The position numbers were made by a program, and so were the translations under genes. Below are positions 7,254 to 15,617 of a stretch of DNA of 24,439 bases, piece by piece; the first letter of the stretch is position 1; each line of letters begins with the position of its first letter. The stretch is from positions 1-24,439 of IMG/VR virus record IMGVR_UViG_3300009593_000118; one strand, written 5' to 3'. The notes beneath the pieces were generated by a model that had not been told where the DNA came from, searched no databases, and was given only the letters and a program-made list of their open reading frames with translations. This DNA is from a virus.

Positions 7254-7949
7254 TTAATTATCGAAGTAAATTTCACTCCATAATTTACTACTTTCTGGGT
7301 ACAATGTCAAGACAATTTTTTTCATCGCCTTAGCATATTCTTGAATCTCTACTTGTGATGTTGGTTCATCTCTAAGTTCTATAAAGTTCATCATAGATTG
7401 AAAAGATGCTGTCCACCATACTTTTGTATAAACTGTAAGTGGTAAGATACTACGAGCTTGTTCACGAGCCATACCCATATCTAACAACTCTTTGTAAGTC
7501 TCTATGGTTTTTGTTTGAGTTTCTCTCCACTTCATTGTAGCTGCTATTTGGTCATCGACTAAACCATCACTAGCTTGTTTGTTATCTTCTGATTGTTTAC
7601 GGAACTCTGTTGGTTCATAGAACTCATCATAAGGAACATACCTACCACTAATCTCATTCCAAGCATGGTCTTTAGTAACGTGACTTGATGTTGTCTCTAT
7701 ACCCACAACGTGTTTATACCATTGTCTCATAACGAACTCTGGTGCTTTAATGATAAACATTGCGTGTTGATGTCTGAATGGTGAGTGGTGTTTGTGTTTA
7801 ATTAAGAAACGTGATAACTTTCTGTCTTTATCTGTGAACTCTTCACTAAAACCATCAAATGATACACGAGCAGCATTTACTGGAGTTAAATCATCACCAA
7901 GTGAATCTACTAACTCAATATATCCTTTATCTAATACATCGATTTTCAT
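7254..7949 (-). CDS. thyX: ThyX, flavin-dependent thymidylate synthase
   Basis: A 231-residue ThyX, which makes dTMP from dUMP with FAD, NADPH and methylenetetrahydrofolate and so feeds A/T-rich phage DNA synthesis. The N terminus has the usual VNAARVSF, then HHSPFRHQ, then the signature region MRQWYKH followed by NEISGRY (98-104). The C-terminal REQARSILPLTVYTKVWWT and the run LRDEPTSQVEIQEYA complete the family pattern. The signature is split: about 17 residues lie between His80 and Asn98, where the compact ThyX motif has about five. I recall the longer form from other phage ThyX proteins. AAAGG precedes the ATG. It is the first gene of the replication block, separated from the baseplate block by a 32-bp gap holding an ATAYTTAT motif. 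Confidence 0.93.
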   Translation of the reverse strand: MKIDVLDKGYIELVDSLGDDLTPVNAARVSFDGFSEEFTDKDRKLSRFLIKHKHHSPFRHQHAMFIIKAPEFVMRQWYKHVVGIETTSSHVTKDHAWNEISGRYVPYDEFYEPTEFRKQSEDNKQASDGLVDDQIAATMKWRETQTKTIETYKELLDMGMAREQARSILPLTVYTKVWWTASFQSMMNFIELRDEPTSQVEIQEYAKAMKKIVLTLYPESSKLWSEIYFDN

Positions 7950-7969
7950 TTTTTATAACCTTTGTTTAC

Positions 7970-7980
7970 TATAAGTATTT
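7970..7980 (-). promoter_or_regulatory. Intergenic ATAYTTAT motif upstream of thyX
   Basis: Coding-strand reading AAATACTTATA, one base past the preceding gene's stop codon and about 20 bases before the thyX start. It sits exactly at the boundary between the structural and replication blocks. Confidence 0.35.
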
Positions 7981-7981
7981 G

Positions 7982-8590
7982 TTATTTTTTCAAACGATTC
8001 AATTTATTTTCTATGTCATCTTTAGAACCAATTGACGGTTTCCAATACTGTAATGGAAATAAAAGTACTGAAATACCCGGAAATGGGTCATCAGCATTTA
8101 GTGTTGTGATTAAATTTGACCTACCTACTTCAGTTTTTAAACCTGATATCAACCAATTTAATTTTATGTAATCGTATAAATTATTTTTTGTTCTAAATGT
8201 TTGTTTACTAACTTCGAAGACAGGTTGTGTTTTATCATTTGATTTTTGAACAAAATATCTATTAATACTACCGAATTTATAATCTTCATCTGTTGGTTTT
8301 GGTATAAATGATTGTGGGTATGGTGTTCTAATTGGTTTTTTAATATCAATATATTGTTTAAAAGTAGTTTGATTTTTAAGTCTTCTTATAATTTTAGATT
8401 TTTTAGTACTAAACAAACCAGTCATATAGATTTCTTTCATATCATCAGTATAATATATTGAGTATCGAGTATTCGCTTTCACAGGACCACTTGTATTATC
8501 GAATATAAATTCATTAGGTTCAGTTAACAAGCCTTCTATAACTCGTGTTGAACTTAGTTTTGTATTGTATATTTGTTGTTTAGTACTCAT
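7982..8590 (-). CDS. Hypothetical protein in the baseplate cluster, 202 residues
   Basis: I do not recognise the family. No signal peptide or membrane segment is seen. The first half is basic (TKKSKIIRRLKNQTTFKQYI). The middle is Pro/Tyr-rich (PIRTPYPQSFIPKPTDEDY). The second half has hydrophobic strands (GISVLLFPLQYWKPS) and ends in a charged helix (KDDIENKLNRLKK). It begins 5 bp after the hub gene stop, without a clear ribosome site, so it is probably coupled to hub translation. As the last gene of the baseplate block it is most likely a minor baseplate or assembly protein. That is inferred from position only. Confidence 0.72.
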   Translation of the reverse strand: MSTKQQIYNTKLSSTRVIEGLLTEPNEFIFDNTSGPVKANTRYSIYYTDDMKEIYMTGLFSTKKSKIIRRLKNQTTFKQYIDIKKPIRTPYPQSFIPKPTDEDYKFGSINRYFVQKSNDKTQPVFEVSKQTFRTKNNLYDYIKLNWLISGLKTEVGRSNLITTLNADDPFPGISVLLFPLQYWKPSIGSKDDIENKLNRLKK

Positions 8591-8595
8591 TATTT

Positions 8596-11500
8596 TTATT
8601 CTTTATCTTTTCTAGCCGCTTCTTCTACTATACTTTTACTATTTCCACCTGTATAATCTTCAGGTTCTATCAAATCAAAAACATCAGCATATTTATCGAC
8701 CCCTTTTAAGAAGCCTCTATATGGAATTGTAACGAAACCCCAAAAACTCTCATCTGATTTTCTTTTATTATTTTCATCAAATTTTGTTTGAATAATTGAG
8801 TCAGGTATTTGTTCTTCAATGGTTCTTAAAAATTCAAGTCTAACTCTATCTCTATTTTTTTGATATTCAGGTTTGTCTCTTGCTGTTAATTTTTTCTTTT
8901 TAGTACCAACTTTACCTAAATAAACTTTTGAAAGTGATGTTCTCATTTTACCAACGAGTGTTACTTTCCAACCTGAATCAGTTACATTGTGATTCACACT
9001 AACAATTTGGAACACACTTCTATCTTGATACCTTTGTGGTAAATATGTTGAATGAAAAGAATTCCCAGGATATATACCACCGATACCGTCAATTTCTAAT
9101 TCTATTTCCAATGGTATCAACAAAGGTACATTATCATTATTTGTCTTACCTAAATACGTAGTTTTGTCTCGAGCGTTTTCAATAAATTCACTTCTCATTT
9201 CACCTGATTCGTAATCATATTTTGATGCAAAAGTATCTATAAATTCTGCTCTTTTAGCATTGAATGCACCTGCTATACCTTTTCTAAAATCTTGTATAAG
9301 TTTTTGTTCTCCTGTCTGTATTTGTTGACTTGGTAATAAATTTGGATTACCACCTGGTACTGGGAATAAATCTAAAATTTCCATAAGTGCTTTATCTGAA
9401 AATAACATTTCTAAATCAAAATCACTAAGTTGTGATATGTTTGGTAAAGGTCTATTAGAAACATCTTTAAATTTATTATTTATTGCAATGTTGAAATCTT
9501 TTTTTATTTCAGCTTTCATAGCATCTTCATCAGCCTTACGTTTTTTCTCAACTGATATACCTAACACGTGTTGTACTAAATCTGATTTCATCCAATTAAG
9601 TATTTTTTGACTAGTACTAACAACTAATTCGTTTTTTTCGTCTTTTTTACTAGGTTCTATTTCGTGAGAATTTCTAATAGCTATATCAGTACCTACAAAT
9701 CTAGCATCAACTTTATCACTAGCTATAGCACTAACAGCCACACCTTCAGGTGAATGATTAGAAGCTATATTATCAGGTTCTCGAATAAAATCACCAACAT
9801 TAGAACCATACATAGTTGCTATTTGTAAAGATGACGGTATTTTTGCCTGGATGTTTTGACTTTTTACTAAACTATCTGTTTGCCAAACAGGGAAATAAAA
9901 TACACCAGGTTGATTAGTGATTTCACTCTTACTATTGAATATAGTTTTATATTTAGTACTTGATATCATATCTTTATCTGAAAAGTCTATAAACGAAGTA
10001 TTGTTGTCAATTATTTTTAATCTTTCTTGGTCTAATTCATCTTGAACTATTTCAAGATTCCATATTCCACTACCACCAACACTACTCATATTAGTTAAAA
10101 GTTGTTTCATACCTTCAAGTATATTCATTGGTTCTATTTGAGCGTTTGAGTCACTTGTATCTAATACATCGAAAGCTTTTTTAATCATCTTAGTGTTGAC
10201 TAAAATGTTTCTCATAAAACCTTGATTACCACCAAAGTAACCTCTACCTAATTCTTTTGAAATACCATAAGTATCAAATGTTTTTGTACTATCTTCAGTT
10301 GAAAAAGGGTTAAAATTTTCTTTGACGAATTCAGCTAAACCAGTGACATATGGTACATCACCTTCGATAACGTTGTTTTGAGCTTTTGGATTGAGTGAAA
10401 AACTACCAGGTTCGTCATTATTGCTTGGTATTGTTCTATTTTTCAAAGGAAAAAATTGGCCAGGTAAAATATATTCTTTAAAATTATATGTTTCAAAATA
10501 ATCACTATTTCGTATTCTTACACTTTCGTATGTACTATCTTCATTTTGTTCTACTGACCTAAAACGACCAACAATATCACCATCTTTATTTGTAAGTGTT
10601 ACGAATTGAGATAAAATGTAATCTTCAAACCAACCCCAACGAACCCATACATCATCAGTAGCACCATAATCACCTCTTTGACAAATAATATAGTTATTTT
10701 TTTCACAGAAAAAAGTTCTGTTTTTATCAGTACCGGACGCTGTTTGTGCTTTAGGTACTGCATTAGTTATTTGTTTCGATATTATACCTTCTTTTGGTGT
10801 TACTGTTCTTTCTATTACGACTACTTCTCCCCGCCGTTCTTCCGTTGTATCTTCGAAATCTAAAGCTAAAGTTTGAATGTAGTTATCAATCGTTCTGAGA
10901 AAAGCTTTGAACTGAACGTTAGTATTTAGTGCATAATTTGAATCTTTGTTAACTATATCAGTATATTCTAATTTAGCTGTTTTATCATCTTGTTCTGTAT
11001 TTTTTTGAAGACCTTTAAATAAATTTACACCTTGACTCATAATCATCGTCTGACAATCAAAACCACCGTCTTCTCTTGTTGAATATTCATAGTTTGAAAC
11101 AATTCCAGACATAACATCTAAATTACCATGACTTTCTAAGATTTTTTCTCTATAGTTTGCATAAGCACTTTTTTTTATTTTACCAATGTCACCTGAACCG
11201 AAGCCTGATAGTTCTCTGAAGTTCGGTAAGTCGTAAACATCAGTTGAATTGTATACCCAACCCCATTCAATTAAAACAGACCTACCGTGTTGTAAAAAGT
11301 GAGGTGTTAATCTATCTATATCGTCAAAACTCCAACAAGTCCAATTAATTGTTGCTCTTCTTGTTGCTTTTGAACCACCTAAAAATTCAGCATCAACTGA
11401 TTTCACACCTGGTATAGGTCTTTTTAGACTTTTACTGTAAATTTCATTGTAACCACTTGGAATAGTGTTATCTTCTTTAAGTTCACCACCCATCAAAACC

Positions 11501-11691
11501 ACGGGTTCTTCTAAACCTGATGACATTCTTAAAAATGGTGTTCTCGTTGCCATCATATCATAAGTTAACTCAGGTAAATCACTCGTGTTTGTTTCACCTA
11601 TTTCAAACTCTCTAGTTTTACGACTTAAAACTTTTTGTTTTTGATTTAGTCTTCGTTGTATATTTGCTGGGATTGGTTCTAAATTAATCAT
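8596..11691 (-). CDS. Baseplate hub-like protein, 1031 residues
   Basis: A long structural protein, probably the baseplate hub that caps the tail tube (role of T4 gp27 or gpD-type hubs). Near the N terminus, about 60-150, is PIPGVKSVDAEFLGGSKATR followed by INWTCWSFDDIDRLTPHFL and RSVLIEWGW, a run I associate with hub proteins of marine T4-like phages. Near the C terminus, about 859-920, ELEIDGIGGIYPGNSF ... FQIVSVNHNV..SGWKVTLVGKMR is a hub-type beta domain that recurs in phage hub and late-control proteins. The middle is long and unassigned. No lysozyme or peptidase motif was seen. AAGG precedes the ATG. It lies directly after the gp53-like gene in the compact baseplate operon. Confidence is high for baseplate role and moderate for hub identity. 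Confidence 0.72.
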   Translation of the reverse strand: MINLEPIPANIQRRLNQKQKVLSRKTREFEIGETNTSDLPELTYDMMATRTPFLRMSSGLEEPVVLMGGELKEDNTIPSGYNEIYSKSLKRPIPGVKSVDAEFLGGSKATRRATINWTCWSFDDIDRLTPHFLQHGRSVLIEWGWVYNSTDVYDLPNFRELSGFGSGDIGKIKKSAYANYREKILESHGNLDVMSGIVSNYEYSTREDGGFDCQTMIMSQGVNLFKGLQKNTEQDDKTAKLEYTDIVNKDSNYALNTNVQFKAFLRTIDNYIQTLALDFEDTTEERRGEVVVIERTVTPKEGIISKQITNAVPKAQTASGTDKNRTFFCEKNNYIICQRGDYGATDDVWVRWGWFEDYILSQFVTLTNKDGDIVGRFRSVEQNEDSTYESVRIRNSDYFETYNFKEYILPGQFFPLKNRTIPSNNDEPGSFSLNPKAQNNVIEGDVPYVTGLAEFVKENFNPFSTEDSTKTFDTYGISKELGRGYFGGNQGFMRNILVNTKMIKKAFDVLDTSDSNAQIEPMNILEGMKQLLTNMSSVGGSGIWNLEIVQDELDQERLKIIDNNTSFIDFSDKDMISSTKYKTIFNSKSEITNQPGVFYFPVWQTDSLVKSQNIQAKIPSSLQIATMYGSNVGDFIREPDNIASNHSPEGVAVSAIASDKVDARFVGTDIAIRNSHEIEPSKKDEKNELVVSTSQKILNWMKSDLVQHVLGISVEKKRKADEDAMKAEIKKDFNIAINNKFKDVSNRPLPNISQLSDFDLEMLFSDKALMEILDLFPVPGGNPNLLPSQQIQTGEQKLIQDFRKGIAGAFNAKRAEFIDTFASKYDYESGEMRSEFIENARDKTTYLGKTNNDNVPLLIPLEIELEIDGIGGIYPGNSFHSTYLPQRYQDRSVFQIVSVNHNVTDSGWKVTLVGKMRTSLSKVYLGKVGTKKKKLTARDKPEYQKNRDRVRLEFLRTIEEQIPDSIIQTKFDENNKRKSDESFWGFVTIPYRGFLKGVDKYADVFDLIEPEDYTGGNSKSIVEEAARKDKE

Positions 11692-11703
11692 TTAAAAACC
11701 TTG

Positions 11704-12021
11704 TTAATAACCGTTTCGACTTGAACCAGTTGAATTGATTTCATTAAAATCTTCTATAATTTTTGTTATGTCTGTTGGTATTCTTAGTTGAGTACCTGGT
11801 GTCAAAGCAGCTATACCTCTGATACCATTTGTTTTTGCAATAATCCACCAAAGAGTAGTATCACCGTAAAATCTATATGCCAACTGTTCTAATCTATCAC
11901 CAAATACTGAAGTGATAAATTTATCTGTATTTTGGATTGGTATATCTGGATAGTAAGTAGTAGTATATACTCTTTTACCGGATTTATCTATTTTTTTATC
12001 TATTTTGTTGTATCTTCTCAT
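11704..12021 (-). CDS. 53: gp53-like baseplate wedge protein with LysM-type fold
   Basis: A 105-residue protein whose residues about 35-90 read as a LysM-like module: FGDRLEQLAYRFYGDTTLWW, then IIAKTNG, then LTPGTQLRIP. T4 gp53 carries this module and clamps adjacent baseplate wedges around the hub. The N-terminal strand (KRVYTTTYYPDIP) is typical of the small phage versions. T4 gp53 is about 196 residues, so this is a short form. It starts 5 bp after the preceding stop, without a clear ribosome site, implying coupling. It is flanked by two large baseplate proteins. Confidence 0.8.
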   Translation of the reverse strand: MRRYNKIDKKIDKSGKRVYTTTYYPDIPIQNTDKFITSVFGDRLEQLAYRFYGDTTLWWIIAKTNGIRGIAALTPGTQLRIPTDITKIIEDFNEINSTGSSRNGY

Positions 12022-12026
12022 AATTT

Positions 12027-13547
12027 TTAATATGGGTCTTGTAAAGTTGTTTCTTTTATCCAGGGTAATTCATAATGTTTTGATGTGCTAGTTGGTAATC
12101 GTTTACCTATGTATACAAAAGTGACAGCTGTTTGTATGTATTTTGGTAATTGTAAACCCTCTTCGATTTCCCAAGTCCCGTTGTCTTGAACTGTATGTGT
12201 AAGACCACTGATATAACCAGGTGTGTCATTGTACATATCACCGATAGTCAACTCACAAAATGGGGCTATCATTGCTTGACCACCACCATTGATATCACCA
12301 AGAGATGGATATGTCAAACCAGATAGATAATTTATTTTTTCCCATAATACCTCTAATTCTTCTTTTGATTTAGGGTAAATATCAAACGTAAAACTTATTT
12401 CACGTTGTGTCCCTTGATAAACATAAACACTATCTGGTCTTCCAATATATCTTTCAGGTGAATACTCTGGTGTAAAAGTATCTGTTATACCACTTAGGAT
12501 AGCTCTAAACACTATGTAGTTTCCAGAGTTGACATCTTTAAATCTAAATGGTATAAAATCTAAAGTATCTTCAGTTTCATTGAAATATCTTGCTATATTA
12601 CCACCATCAGATTCATCTATCTCACCAAATTCATCAAATCTTTTACCATAAGGTATCAAGTTAACTTTATCACCACCTTTTTGGTCTATACCTTTGACTA
12701 TTTTTTGATAAAAATTTAATTTATCACCTTTTGAAGTTTTAATATCTGGTACTTCATTAGATGATAAACCTAATAAACCACCTAAACTCAAATCAATATC
12801 TTTATAACGTGCTTGATTTGCTGGTGCTGCTAATTTTGACAAATTTAAACCATTGAATGAAGGTAATAAACCTTTTAGATTTTTTCTTATACTATCACTA
12901 AATGGTATATCAATATGACGTGGTGTTTTTATGAAACCTTGAGCATTTATCATTGGTGATAAAGGGTTATAAATATTTGCTCTTTCACCTAAATCACCAC
13001 CTACATTGAACGTTTGTAAAAATTGTTGTTTTAAAAGATATGTTGCACCTTGACCTGATTTAGTTAAGAAATCTGTTGTACGACCTATGTCAGCAAGTAC
13101 TCTACTAGCGTAAGTGCTAGCTCCACCTCTGATTAATTCTACATTGTTACCAACAACTGGTGAGTTACTTAGATTCCATCGTTGACCGACATCTCTTATA
13201 ACATATGGTTGTGTGTTACCAAACTTACCTTTACGTAGACCTAATGAATCTGTAGTACTTCTACCTCTAGCATAGTAATCATCTTTTATATTGTCCCATG
13301 CTATCTTTAATTTAGAATCTTCTCTGTTGACTGGTTCTTGATATCGATTTTTTTCATTAAAAATAGGGTTTTGAGAGAAACCTTCAATAACAAACTTTGT
13401 ATCGTTTTTAGCATGTCTAACAGTAAAACCTTTTGCATCAGTATTTGTAAAGTAGTCAACAGCTTTTGTAGTAGTGGTACTTTTTTTAGGTGTGGTACTA
13501 GACCTTGTGATATTTGATAATTTTGATTTTAAAGTTACTAATGCCAT
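12027..13547 (-). CDS. Baseplate / tail-tube-initiator-like protein, 506 residues
   Basis: The N terminus is Ser/Thr-rich and low in structure (TRSSTTPKKSTTTTKAV). The C-terminal 190 residues form the recognisable part: FRFKDVNSGNYIVFRAILSG, then TDTFTPEYSPERYIGRPDSV, YQGTQREISFTFDIYPKS, EELEVLWEKINYLSGLTYPS and later CELTIGDMYNDTPGYISGLT. This pattern is shared by proteins that dock the tail tube onto the baseplate in many contractile phages, analogous to T4 gp48/gp54. It starts 2 bp after the tape measure stop. Placement between the tape measure and the gp53-like gene fits a tube initiator or cap. The exact T4 counterpart is not certain. Confidence 0.65.
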   Translation of the reverse strand: MALVTLKSKLSNITRSSTTPKKSTTTTKAVDYFTNTDAKGFTVRHAKNDTKFVIEGFSQNPIFNEKNRYQEPVNREDSKLKIAWDNIKDDYYARGRSTTDSLGLRKGKFGNTQPYVIRDVGQRWNLSNSPVVGNNVELIRGGASTYASRVLADIGRTTDFLTKSGQGATYLLKQQFLQTFNVGGDLGERANIYNPLSPMINAQGFIKTPRHIDIPFSDSIRKNLKGLLPSFNGLNLSKLAAPANQARYKDIDLSLGGLLGLSSNEVPDIKTSKGDKLNFYQKIVKGIDQKGGDKVNLIPYGKRFDEFGEIDESDGGNIARYFNETEDTLDFIPFRFKDVNSGNYIVFRAILSGITDTFTPEYSPERYIGRPDSVYVYQGTQREISFTFDIYPKSKEELEVLWEKINYLSGLTYPSLGDINGGGQAMIAPFCELTIGDMYNDTPGYISGLTHTVQDNGTWEIEEGLQLPKYIQTAVTFVYIGKRLPTSTSKHYELPWIKETTLQDPY

Positions 13548-13549
13548 AA

Positions 13550-15082
13550 TTAATCTCTCAAGTAACCTGTATTAGATACGATTTTTCTTAAATAACCATG
13601 TGCTTCTGTATCACTTGATTGTGTAGCACCTGCTGCACTAGCACCAGCTGCTGCACCTGTTGCACTTATTTCTTGACCTCTAACTATTCTTGCTACGTCT
13701 TCAACTGTTTGACCTACTGATTCTGCAAGTGATTGTCTTGCAAGAGCATTCATTTCATTAAACTCAGCTTCACTACCAACTATATTTTTTATTTCTTCCG
13801 CTAGACCTACTTGGTCACCTACGAAAGCTAGTTGACGAGCTTTATCAAGGTTTATTTCTCTACCAACTAATAAAGATGCCTCTAATTGTTTTTCAATACT
13901 TGTTTCAAAATCTAATAATGAGTCTGTTGCTTTAACTATATTATCAAAACTTAAACCTAATTTTTTAGCCTCTACTGCAGCCCTAAATAAATTGTCACCA
14001 CCATCTCTTGAAAACTTAGCAAAGAACTCTGCATTTGATGCAATTTCTGCAAATACTTGACCTGGTGCTACACCTGCTTGTTGTGCTAGTGCACTTAATG
14101 ATTTGATTTGTGCTATTGCACCTTTTTCACCAGCTGCTCCTAGAGCATCAAATATTGGTAATAATTTTGAAGCACTACTTGCACTTACACCTAAAGTACC
14201 CTCAAGTTTTACGAACTCACGAACTAATTGTGTTGTAAGTTTAGTTTGACCACCTAAGTTATTGAGAATTTCTTTTTGAATCGTTGCAATATCATCAGAT
14301 GTCATATCGTACAATTTAGCTTCGAAACCAAGTGCTTTTTGTTGAAATGCTAATTTAGTTGAAGTTGCAAGAGTTAAACCTAATTCTTTTCTAGTGGACT
14401 GTATTCTTTTACCAAAGTCAATAAACTCTGAAACTACTAATGCTGCAGCAGCTGCTATACCCATTGGTAAACCAATTGTAGAAAGTAGATTTTTACCACC
14501 TTCATTTAAAAAACCCATCAAACCAACACTTTTTTTGGTTTGTTTTGAAAATTCTGCTTGACCTTTTACTATTCTGTCTACTATATCTTCTTCTTGACCT
14601 AAAGCTGTTAATCTCTTTTGTAGATTGTCTAAGTTTTCTTGACCAACTTTACTTATAATATCTGCTCTTGTTAATTCACCTTCAGTACCCTCTACTAAGT
14701 TTTCTAATATTTGCTTATCAATACTCTCAAAACGTTCTAATGCTAGCATTCGTGATTTATAAACTTTTGTTTTATTGTTTTCACCTTGCATAATTTTACG
14801 AATTGCATTTATACTATTTCGCTCTGCATTACCAGTTATACCTGCTGACCGTAATCTCTCACCAGCATCAGAAGCAGAAAACTTTGCTATTTGTTCTTTG
14901 TATTGAAGGTGTTTTTGTTCTGAGTCTTCTATTCTTTTTTCAAATTTGAGTTGTTGTTCAACCTTTACAATAATTTTATCTAAATCTGAAAGTTCTTTAG
15001 CGGTAATATTTTGCTTTTGTTTGAGTATTTTCAAACTCTCTCGTTGTAGTTCTAATTCTTGTATAGTTTGTTTTTGTGCCAT
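13550..15082 (-). CDS. Tail tape measure protein
   Basis: A 510-residue, mostly helical protein. Residues 1-70 are a Lys/Glu/Gln-rich coiled coil. Residues about 200-221 (LLSTIGLPMGIAAAAALVVS) form one hydrophobic segment, as in tape measure proteins. It continues with Ala-rich helices (KLLPIFDALGAAGEKGAIAQ; FNEMNALARQSLAESVGQT) and an Ala/Gly linker near the C terminus. Tape measures set tail length and are ejected into the host; T4 gp29 is 590 residues, so this would give a somewhat shorter tail. It follows the chaperone block, the standard position. It begins 2 bp after the 88-residue gene, without a Shine-Dalgarno sequence, which suggests translational coupling. Confidence 0.8.
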   Translation of the reverse strand: MAQKQTIQELELQRESLKILKQKQNITAKELSDLDKIIVKVEQQLKFEKRIEDSEQKHLQYKEQIAKFSASDAGERLRSAGITGNAERNSINAIRKIMQGENNKTKVYKSRMLALERFESIDKQILENLVEGTEGELTRADIISKVGQENLDNLQKRLTALGQEEDIVDRIVKGQAEFSKQTKKSVGLMGFLNEGGKNLLSTIGLPMGIAAAAALVVSEFIDFGKRIQSTRKELGLTLATSTKLAFQQKALGFEAKLYDMTSDDIATIQKEILNNLGGQTKLTTQLVREFVKLEGTLGVSASSASKLLPIFDALGAAGEKGAIAQIKSLSALAQQAGVAPGQVFAEIASNAEFFAKFSRDGGDNLFRAAVEAKKLGLSFDNIVKATDSLLDFETSIEKQLEASLLVGREINLDKARQLAFVGDQVGLAEEIKNIVGSEAEFNEMNALARQSLAESVGQTVEDVARIVRGQEISATGAAAGASAAGATQSSDTEAHGYLRKIVSNTGYLRD

Positions 15083-15084
15083 AT

Positions 15085-15351
15085 TTAAATACTATAATTT
15101 TTTTCGATATCTTTGATTTGTTCTGGTGATAGTTTTGAATATAAAGATTTAAGATTTTTTTCCATAGCTTTACTATTAGCTCTTATTTTTTCAACATTAG
15201 CTTTTAACTTTGGATTTTTATTAATAATTTTTTCAATAGCTTTTTTATCAGAAGATTTTATAGGTTTAGTTTTACCTAATGATTTACCTAAAACAGTGCC
15301 TAAAGTTGCAGCTAATAAATTTGATAATATACTTTCATTGATTTTTGCCAT
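15085..15351 (-). CDS. Small helical protein between chaperone and tape measure, 88 residues
   Basis: An 88-residue protein with an N-terminal hydrophobic stretch (SILSNLLAATLGTVLGKSLG) rich in small residues, then a basic helical body (KAIEKIINKNPKLKANVEKI) ending in SPEQIKDIEKNYSI. An in-frame TTG at 15390 would add 13 residues. The ATG at 15351 has CGGAG seven bases upstream, and the extra codons overlap the ATAYTTAT motif, so I choose the ATG. Function unknown. Its place immediately before the tape measure gene suggests a minor tail or tape-measure-associated protein. Confidence 0.75.
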   Translation of the reverse strand: MAKINESILSNLLAATLGTVLGKSLGKTKPIKSSDKKAIEKIINKNPKLKANVEKIRANSKAMEKNLKSLYSKLSPEQIKDIEKNYSI

Positions 15352-15388
15352 TGTATTCTCCGAATTAAAAAGAGTGTTATAACTCAAC

Positions 15389-15399
15389 AATAAATATCA
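15389..15399 (-). promoter_or_regulatory. Intergenic ATAYTTAT motif upstream of the 88-residue gene
   Basis: Coding-strand reading TGATATTTATT, about 38 bases before the chosen ATG and 14 bases past the stop codon of the frameshifted chaperone extension. Confidence 0.35.
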
Positions 15400-15412
15400 A
15401 TTAGACTAAAAT

Positions 15413-15617
15413 TTATTTTTTATACTTGTTAATTTGTTTTTGTGTTTCTTCCGCTTCTTTTTTGTAGTATGAATGTAGTCTTTTCAAATAAAAAGAGCGT
15501 AAATATACAGGTAAGTTGTAAGCTTCACTAAAAGTGAAACCACCTTTTGAATGAAGAATTAATTGAAATATTTCTTCGTGGATACCCCTTTTATATTCGG
15601 GTGTCAGGCCAAAAAAA
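15413..15617 (-). CDS. Frameshifted C-terminal extension of the tail-assembly chaperone
   Basis: In the frame one base ahead of the chaperone frame, 65 sense codons run from GGC (15610) to TAA (15415-15413). They begin GLTPEYKRGIHEEIFQLILH, continue SKGGFTFSEAYNLPVYLRSF and end in a charged helix (KKEAEETQKQINKYKK). The frame has no ATG, GTG or TTG in its first half and is closed upstream by a TGA, so it is unlikely to be made on its own. Joining at UUU UUU by +1 gives 241 + 65 = 306 residues; by -2 gives 307. The -1 frame stops after two codons. The composition looks like a real protein, with a strong amphipathic helix and the NLPVYLRSFYLKRL patch. Lambda GT and similar two-part chaperones are the closest known logic. 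The join is inferred. Confidence 0.68.

Noticed and set aside
8596-11691. Tail lysozyme or peptidase domain fused to the hub
   Set aside because: No catalytic motif of either kind could be found in the unassigned middle of the protein.
15352-15390. Longer N terminus for the 88-residue protein from a TTG start
   Set aside because: No ribosome site for the TTG, whereas the ATG at 15351 has CGGAG at good spacing.
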